Shown here piece by piece: positions 59,707-64,000 of a stretch of 64,000 nt of DNA. A model generated the notes under the pieces. It made no database searches, was not told the DNA's origin, and saw only the letters and a list, made by a program, of their open reading frames with translations. This stretch comes from Candidatus Poribacteria bacterium (GTDB lineage: Bacteria; Poribacteria; WGA-4E; WGA-3G), in assembly GCA_958295815.1 (NCBI GenBank), contig OY282374.1:3132856-3196855 (forward strand), given 5' to 3'. The position numbers and the translations under genes are program-made. Each line of letters starts with the position of its first letter. Position 1 is the first letter of the stretch.

Positions 59707-60312
59707 ATGTTTATGTCCTCTTTTCAACGCTGCTTTTCTGTCGCCATTTCTCGATTAATTTTACTGAGTCTCGTCTCACTCCTTCCCTTTATTGGTGGTT
59801 GCGGTGAAGATGATAATCCTATTGTTGATGAAGATGATCATGTCGAAGAAGAAACCTTTCATGCCGATGCCGACGGCTTTGTTTTGGAAGTTGATGGAGC
59901 CGAAGTCTATCGCCAGTTTCAAGGCACTGAGACCGGTGGTCTTACCCTGGGTGTCGGCGAAGAAATTGAAGTCCATGTCGTATTTCTCAACGCGCTCGGT
60001 GCCGAAATTCACATTGGCGAAGAGGAAGACGGAGACGAACATGGACATGATGAAGAAGAAATCTTCGCCTTGAGTTTGACCGGGTACGACTCAGCGGTTA
60101 TTGACATTCACCTCTCTGAAGACGGAGACGAGCATGAAGAAGAAGAACACGAAGGTGAAGAGCATGAAGAAGAAGAGCACGGTGAAGAAGGTGCGGTGCC
60201 TTTTGAAGTCGTTGGACTGAAAGTCGGGACAACGCAAATCACTTTACAACTGCTTCACGGTGACCACCCTGACTTCACGGCAGCACTCCCTATACCTGTG
60301 ACCGTTCAATAG
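59707..60312 (+). CDS. Acidic, His-rich lipoprotein, probable metal-binding
   Basis: I chose the ATG at 59707, with GGAG 6 bases upstream. The 201-residue product has a hydrophobic signal with lipobox FIGGC, so it is lipid-anchored. The mature part is very acidic, with many His residues. An N-terminal part (DDHVEEETFHADADG) leads into a beta-rich domain, and the middle has a repeated Glu/His stretch (EHEEEEHEGEEHEEEEH). Such low-complexity His/Glu stretches commonly bind zinc or other divalent metals. The gene lies 9 bases before the TonB receptor, so a role in handing metal to or from the receptor is likely. Confidence 0.75.
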   Translation: MFMSSFQRCFSVAISRLILLSLVSLLPFIGGCGEDDNPIVDEDDHVEEETFHADADGFVLEVDGAEVYRQFQGTETGGLTLGVGEEIEVHVVFLNALGAEIHIGEEEDGDEHGHDEEEIFALSLTGYDSAVIDIHLSEDGDEHEEEEHEGEEHEEEEHGEEGAVPFEVVGLKVGTTQITLQLLHGDHPDFTAALPIPVTVQ

Positions 60313-60321
60313 GAGAAATAA

Positions 60322-62592
60322 ATGTCTATGTTAGGCATTTGCACCTCTCTGTTCGGACCTTTTCGGGTAGGTGTGCTTTTTAAGTGCACCTACCTATTCG
60401 TGTTAATTGTTGGAATCGTATGTCTGACCTGTTATCACGGAGATGCCCAAAGTACTTCGGACACAACTCGATCTCTTAAAGGAGAGGTCCGCGAAGCACG
60501 GAATGGCACCCAACTCATCGGGGTTGCCGTCCATATTGGTGGTCTTCAAAAGAGCATGCGAACCGATGCAAACGGACAGTTTAAGTTTGACGGAGTACCG
60601 GAAGGGAAGCAGACGCTTCGGTTCATGAAAGTCGGTTATCAGCAACTTGAACAGATAATAGATGTCAACGCATCTACGCCTTATATTCAGATAGAGTTGG
60701 AGACGCTACCCTTTCAACTCGAAACCATTAGGATATACGGTTCAAACAGGGAGCTTTCACAGTTTGAGGAAACGACTGACTTGACCCTCGGTGAAGCTGA
60801 ACTCCAGAGAAGAGTCGGTATGACCTTGGCGAACGCGCTGGCGAACGAGACAGGCATTTCGCAACGAACGATGGGGAAAGCAGTCGCACGTCCTGTTGTT
60901 CGCGGGTTGGGTGGTGATAGGCTGCTTATCCTTGAAAACGGTGAGCGGACAGGCGACAAATCCGCATCCAGTGCTGACCACGCTGTGTCAATTGACCCAA
61001 CGACTGCAGAAGGTATTGAAGTTACGCGGGGTCCAGCATCGCTCATCTACGGATCAAGCACCTTGGGTGGCGTTATCAACGTCAAAAATAATAATATCCC
61101 TCAAGTTTTACCAAAACGGCTTGACATGCATCTGACATTCCAGAGTGAATCTGTGAACTCTGGTTTGACCGGAACAACAGGCTTTACCGTTCCAATCGGT
61201 GATTTTGCGGGAAATTTAGAATGGAACCGGCGGCTTGCATCTGATACGCATACGCCAATCGGTGTGCTCGAAAACACTGCACTTTCAAACGTCAATTATT
61301 CAGGTGGTGCCTCACTAATTAAACCGTGGGGATTCATCGGTGCCTCCGGGAGTAACTACCGTTCGGATTATGGTATTCCAGGTTCACCAGAGGGACATAT
61401 CACCGGCGTTAACATCGCACTCGACAAACAACGTTATGAAGGACAGATGGAGTACCGCTTCAATACCTCAGTGCTTGAAAAGGTAAAACTCCAGACAGCC
61501 TACACCCGTTACCAGCACCAAGAGTTAGAGTCAAACGGGACACTTGGTGTAGAATTCGGTCTGCTAACCTACAATGCTTCAGCGATGCTGCATATCTTGG
61601 ACAATGCTATTGCGGGTGTTTCTGGTGAGTACCGAGACCATGCAACAGGCGGGTTTTACTGGACACCGCATACCCGTGAGTTCGCACTCGCGGGTTTCTA
61701 TCTAAACCAGCATACCTTCGACAAACTCACTGTACAAAGTGCTATCCGCTACGACCTTAGACGTTCGGAACCCTTCAGACCCGGCACGGTGATCCGAGCT
61801 GGAACCGTTCAACGCCGCGATTTTAACGGTCTGTCGGCGGCAATCTCTGGAATTTACCACTGGACGGATAAGCTAAACATCGGTACCTCCTTCATGAAGA
61901 CGTTCCGCCCACCCGGTATCGAAGAGCTTTTCAGTGATGGACCGCACTTGGCTGTCTACTCCTATGAAATAGGGAACGCCGAGTTGGAATCTGAGATCGG
62001 ATATGGTGCTGAGTTGTTTACCAGATACTCAACTGACAGACTCAAACTAAATTTTGTCCTGTTCCGGAATCGGATATACAACTACCTCATTCCGACGAAC
62101 ACCGGTGAAAAGGAGTGGGGTAGCGGTGCAGCGGGATGGTTGTGGATTTATCAATACATGGGGCATGATGTTCTGATGAACGGGGCTGAGGTCCAGATTG
62201 GTGGTGAAGTTCTGCCGCAGGTTCACCTCCAATTCGATATGAGTTACGTCTATGGATTTCTTACATCCAACCGACGACCATTGGAACGTATCCCTCCGCT
62301 CAACGGCAAAGTTGTTCTCAGCTACGCTCCTGCCCCTTTCCATTTCCACGTGACATCCCGTTTTTCAGGAAGCCAAAACCGTCTCGGTGAATTTGAAGAA
62401 TCCACAGATGGGTATCTTGTCTATGATATCGGCGGGTATCTCAATTTCTCGTGGTGGCAGCTTCAGAACATGGTGGTTTTCGAGATTGAAAATCTTCTCG
62501 ATACAGAGTACCGCGAACACCTATCCCGTATCAAATCCGTGATGCCAGAACCAGGACGGAACGTGAAATTTCTATATAAACTTAATTTTTAG
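60322..62592 (+). CDS. TonB-dependent outer-membrane receptor, zinc-type (ZnuD-like)
   Basis: A 756-residue outer-membrane protein with a signal segment (about residues 20-42). An N-terminal carboxypeptidase-regulatory-like domain (about 50-135) precedes the plug (about 150-270), which contains VVRGLGGDRLLILENG, GDKSASSADHAVSID and EVTRGPASLIYGSSTLGGVINV. The rest is a beta-barrel ending in the canonical C-terminal KFLYKLNF. The SADHAVSID segment resembles ZnuD-like zinc receptors. AGGAG precedes the ATG. Neighbours (His-rich lipoprotein and MerC-like protein) support metal uptake. The exact metal is inferred. Confidence 0.9.
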   Translation: MSMLGICTSLFGPFRVGVLFKCTYLFVLIVGIVCLTCYHGDAQSTSDTTRSLKGEVREARNGTQLIGVAVHIGGLQKSMRTDANGQFKFDGVPEGKQTLRFMKVGYQQLEQIIDVNASTPYIQIELETLPFQLETIRIYGSNRELSQFEETTDLTLGEAELQRRVGMTLANALANETGISQRTMGKAVARPVVRGLGGDRLLILENGERTGDKSASSADHAVSIDPTTAEGIEVTRGPASLIYGSSTLGGVINVKNNNIPQVLPKRLDMHLTFQSESVNSGLTGTTGFTVPIGDFAGNLEWNRRLASDTHTPIGVLENTALSNVNYSGGASLIKPWGFIGASGSNYRSDYGIPGSPEGHITGVNIALDKQRYEGQMEYRFNTSVLEKVKLQTAYTRYQHQELESNGTLGVEFGLLTYNASAMLHILDNAIAGVSGEYRDHATGGFYWTPHTREFALAGFYLNQHTFDKLTVQSAIRYDLRRSEPFRPGTVIRAGTVQRRDFNGLSAAISGIYHWTDKLNIGTSFMKTFRPPGIEELFSDGPHLAVYSYEIGNAELESEIGYGAELFTRYSTDRLKLNFVLFRNRIYNYLIPTNTGEKEWGSGAAGWLWIYQYMGHDVLMNGAEVQIGGEVLPQVHLQFDMSYVYGFLTSNRRPLERIPPLNGKVVLSYAPAPFHFHVTSRFSGSQNRLGEFEESTDGYLVYDIGGYLNFSWWQLQNMVVFEIENLLDTEYREHLSRIKSVMPEPGRNVKFLYKLNF
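60367..60393. repeat. Inverted repeat inside the signal-peptide coding region of the receptor
   Basis: GTAGGTG (60367-60373) pairs with CACCTAC (60387-60393) around a 13-base loop. It resembles other repeats here but is within a gene, so it may be a chance fold or a captured repeat. Confidence 0.4.
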
Positions 62593-62656
62593 TCCAAACT
62601 GCAAGGCGAGGAGTGACACTAATTAAATCCCTTGCCTTCGTTTTTTAGGAGATACA

Positions 62657-63067
62657 TTGAAAAAGCATTTTAATCAAGAATGGGTGGACAACACCGGTGC
62701 GTGCCTCTCTTTCGCGTGTGCTGTACATTGTCTCGCGATGCCGCTTTTAATCGCAGTTTTGCCTTTGATTGGGTTGGGCTTCCTTGCGAATGAACGTGCT
62801 GAATTGGTCCTTATCAGTGGTGCAATTGCACTGGCAATCGGGAGCTTAGCCTGGGGCGTGCGACACCACCGGAGATGGCGAGCATTGTTGATACTGATAG
62901 TGGCATTGGTATTCATCGCCACCGCTCGGACAGCCGTTGAAGGCATTTTTGAAGTGGTCTTCTACAGTGCTGGCGGAATTCTACTTGCATCTGCACATCT
63001 CGTGAATCGGCACCTTTGCAAAACCTGTCCAGCATGCGAGCGTGAGGGTGTAAGTGATTTACACTAA
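62657..63067 (+). CDS. MerC-domain membrane protein
   Basis: A TTG start with GGAG 6 bases upstream. The 136-residue product has about four TM segments. The N-terminal part FACAVHCLAMPLLIA with Cys and His matches the MerC domain, and the C-terminus has KTCPACER. MerC proteins were named for mercury transport, but the domain is also found next to zinc-type TonB receptors. It is the last gene of the metal locus (65 bases after the receptor) and may move metal across the inner membrane. Confidence 0.8.
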   Translation: MKKHFNQEWVDNTGACLSFACAVHCLAMPLLIAVLPLIGLGFLANERAELVLISGAIALAIGSLAWGVRHHRRWRALLILIVALVFIATARTAVEGIFEVVFYSAGGILLASAHLVNRHLCKTCPACEREGVSDLH

Positions 63068-63080
63068 TTTACAAAGAAAT

Positions 63081-63103
63081 AGGCGCGGTCGCAAACCGCG
63101 CCT
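63081..63103. repeat. Palindrome, GGTTTCTAACC-like, copy 10 (perfect 9-bp stem)
   Basis: AGGCGCGGT-CGCAA-ACCGCGCCT, immediately after the merC-like gene. The stem uses GCG/CGC where most copies have GAG/CTC, again a paired change. It may also serve as a terminator. Confidence 0.75.
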
Positions 63104-63147
63104 TTACCTCACATGATCACTTAACTTATGAACCACCCGCAATTATC

Positions 63148-63678
63148 TTATTCTGTGTGTAAGGCTTCGATTGGGGACAGATTCATCGCTTTTATTGCTG
63201 GATATAATCCGAAAAGGATACCTATCGAATCGGAGATAAAGCGTCCCTCTTAAATATCCCAATCCATTGCTTTGGCAAAAGAAGCATTCACCCCATTATA
63301 ACTCGTACGGGTTTCAGCACCGCCAGCGACTTGCGCAGGAACACCACCGTATACTGCTATTTGCGGCACAGTTAGCGTAACGGAAGGACACTCCGCCTCA
63401 ATCGCTAAAACATCTTCATATTTGAAGTATTCATTGCTACGATTCGTAATCCAAACGTCACCCACCTTCTTGATATTTATGCAATACATCGTGAATTGGT
63501 TAATGCCACCCTTTTTTCGTGCTTCTTCAAGGACAATCGTTCTTGCACCGTCACCGATAGCGATCATCGCAAGCACTGAAGCGATCCCAATGATAATTCC
63601 AAGAATGGTCAGCAATGAGCGTAATTTATTCGCATAAATCGCAGCAAAGGCGACGGATATTCCTTCAATCACGCGCAT
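63148..63678 (-). pseudogene. MacB-type ABC permease, internally deleted with a premature stop
   Basis: The 5' part encodes the usual MacB/FtsX-like N-terminus: IYANKLRSLLTILGIIIGIASVLAMIAIGDGAR with the first TM segment, then a periplasmic segment to MDWDI. A TAA at 63250-63252 follows. The same frame continues with EGRFISDS and then jumps to IGILFGLYPAIKAMNLSPIEALHTE, the standard C-terminus of this family, ending at a TAA at 63148-63150. A normal protein is about 400 residues; here only some 176 codons remain, so about 220 residues of the middle are missing. The TAA replaces what is probably a Glu codon. Both lesions point to a pseudogene. Confidence 0.85.
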
Positions 63679-63718
63679 CTCGCTACTCCTACCGGTTTGA
63701 ATTGCCTCTTCTACACTA

Positions 63719-64000
63719 CTAATCGGAACGTTTTAAGCGAAGCACACCTCTCCGTTCTGTACCAACGTAAAACATATCCTTATCAACAACGAGGGAAGTC
63801 ACAACTCCTGAAATTGCTGGGGCGACCTGTTCCCAAGTATCTGTATTACACTGTAGGTGATGGATACCTTCATCGTTAGCCCCATAAATTAAATTCTCTG
63901 CTGTAGCTAATGATTTGATGACTACTGGTTCCCCAGATTTATCGGTAAGCATATACCAGATAATGCCGTCTTTTGAATTGAACACCCCTTTATCGGTCGC
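63719..64000 (-). CDS. Beta-propeller-like protein, C-terminal part (runs off the window)
   Basis: The frame is open to the right edge, with ATDKGVFNSKDG preceding an internal GTG, so the start lies beyond the window. Two or three repeats can be seen, with SLATAENLIYGANDEGIHHL and SLVVDKDMFYVGTERRGVLRL. This is the pattern of secreted propellers of the BNR/YVTN type that read a per-blade YxGTxxGVxxS motif. Domain order and length are unknown. Confidence 0.65.
   Translation of the reverse strand, partial: ATDKGVFNSKDGIIWYMLTDKSGEPVVIKSLATAENLIYGANDEGIHHLQCNTDTWEQVAPAISGVVTSLVVDKDMFYVGTERRGVLRLKRSD

Noticed and set aside
5061..63103. CRISPR array, because of the repeated palindromes
   Set aside because: The copies are kilobases apart, lack regular spacers and are individually flanked by different genes; no cas genes occur.
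1..64000. General reassignment of TGA to a sense codon, suggested by TGA inside two genes (1241, 55970)
   Set aside because: TGA ends many intact genes here at the expected place (for example at 5863, 6966, 21087, 36235 and 39206), so it is a normal stop in this organism.
1..64000. tRNA, rRNA or riboswitch genes
   Set aside because: No cloverleaf-like or rRNA-like stretch was recognised in any intergenic gap, though I could not run a covariance search.

Overview
The window looks like a chromosomal segment of a diderm (Gram-negative-type) bacterium. It encodes Kdo activation (kdsB), heptose-phosphate steps for LPS (an rfaE1/hldA-type kinase and gmhB), Wza/Wzc-type capsule or exopolysaccharide export, a TonB-dependent receptor and several lipoproteins. 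Secreted LamG proteins, a sulfatase, enolase-superfamily, LarA-like and amidohydrolase-2 enzymes, and scattered small palindromic repeats remind me of Candidatus Poribacteria or related environmental lineages. That assignment is an inference: there is no rRNA or tRNA here to test it.

Layout. 1-3.9 kb (+): a damaged two-component pair (kinase with two GHKL ATPase domains and an in-frame TGA; response regulator with a -1 frameshift at an A7 run), then a RecG/Schlafen-type ATP-binding protein lacking its AlbA_2 domain. 3.9-7 kb (+): an enolase-superfamily enzyme, a two-TM protein coupled to a proline-rich protein, and a secreted LamG protein ending in a strong terminator. 7.2-14.3 kb (-): two tandem LarA-like racemases with TRAP transporter dctQM, then kdsB and pyrG. 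14.5-23.1 kb (+): two tandem LamG proteins, a sulfatase, a PAP2 phosphatase, a lipoprotein, and a Liv-type ABC binding protein with two permeases but no ATPases. 23.2-28.4 kb (-): a BatA/B-like vWA protein coupled to a PD-(D/E)XK protein, glpD, and a DegT aminotransferase. 28.5-30.5 kb (+): two nucleoside-type ABC permeases. 30.5-34.2 kb (-): Wzc-like and Wza-like proteins. 34.6-42.9 kb (+): heptose kinase, gmhB, UDP-sugar dehydrogenase, a coiled-coil NYN protein, a secreted propeller and an alkaline-phosphatase-superfamily protein. 42.9-53.6 kb (-): polX, ftsX, ftsE, topA, accD, and two LamG genes flanking a Ycf46-like AAA+ gene. 53.8-56.1 kb (+): a MATE exporter and a tandem rhodanese. 56.1-58.9 kb (-): hydrolase, amidohydrolase, moeA. 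59.2-63.1 kb (+): a probable zinc/metal uptake locus. 63.1-64 kb (-): a macB-type pseudogene and the end of a propeller gene.

Most notable points. (1) The rhodanese at 55271-56110 has an in-frame TGA exactly where the catalytic cysteine belongs, and the rest of the domain continues in frame: a strong selenoprotein candidate. (2) FtsE keeps Walker A but lacks both the catalytic glutamate and the H-loop histidine. (3) PolX has an intact PHP nuclease site but has lost the polymerase aspartates. (4) Five secreted LamG proteins share a C-terminal KLxxTWGxLK tail. (5) An interspersed palindrome family keeps its stem through compensatory changes. (6) The first two genes carry a TGA and a perfectly phased A AAA AAC slippery site.
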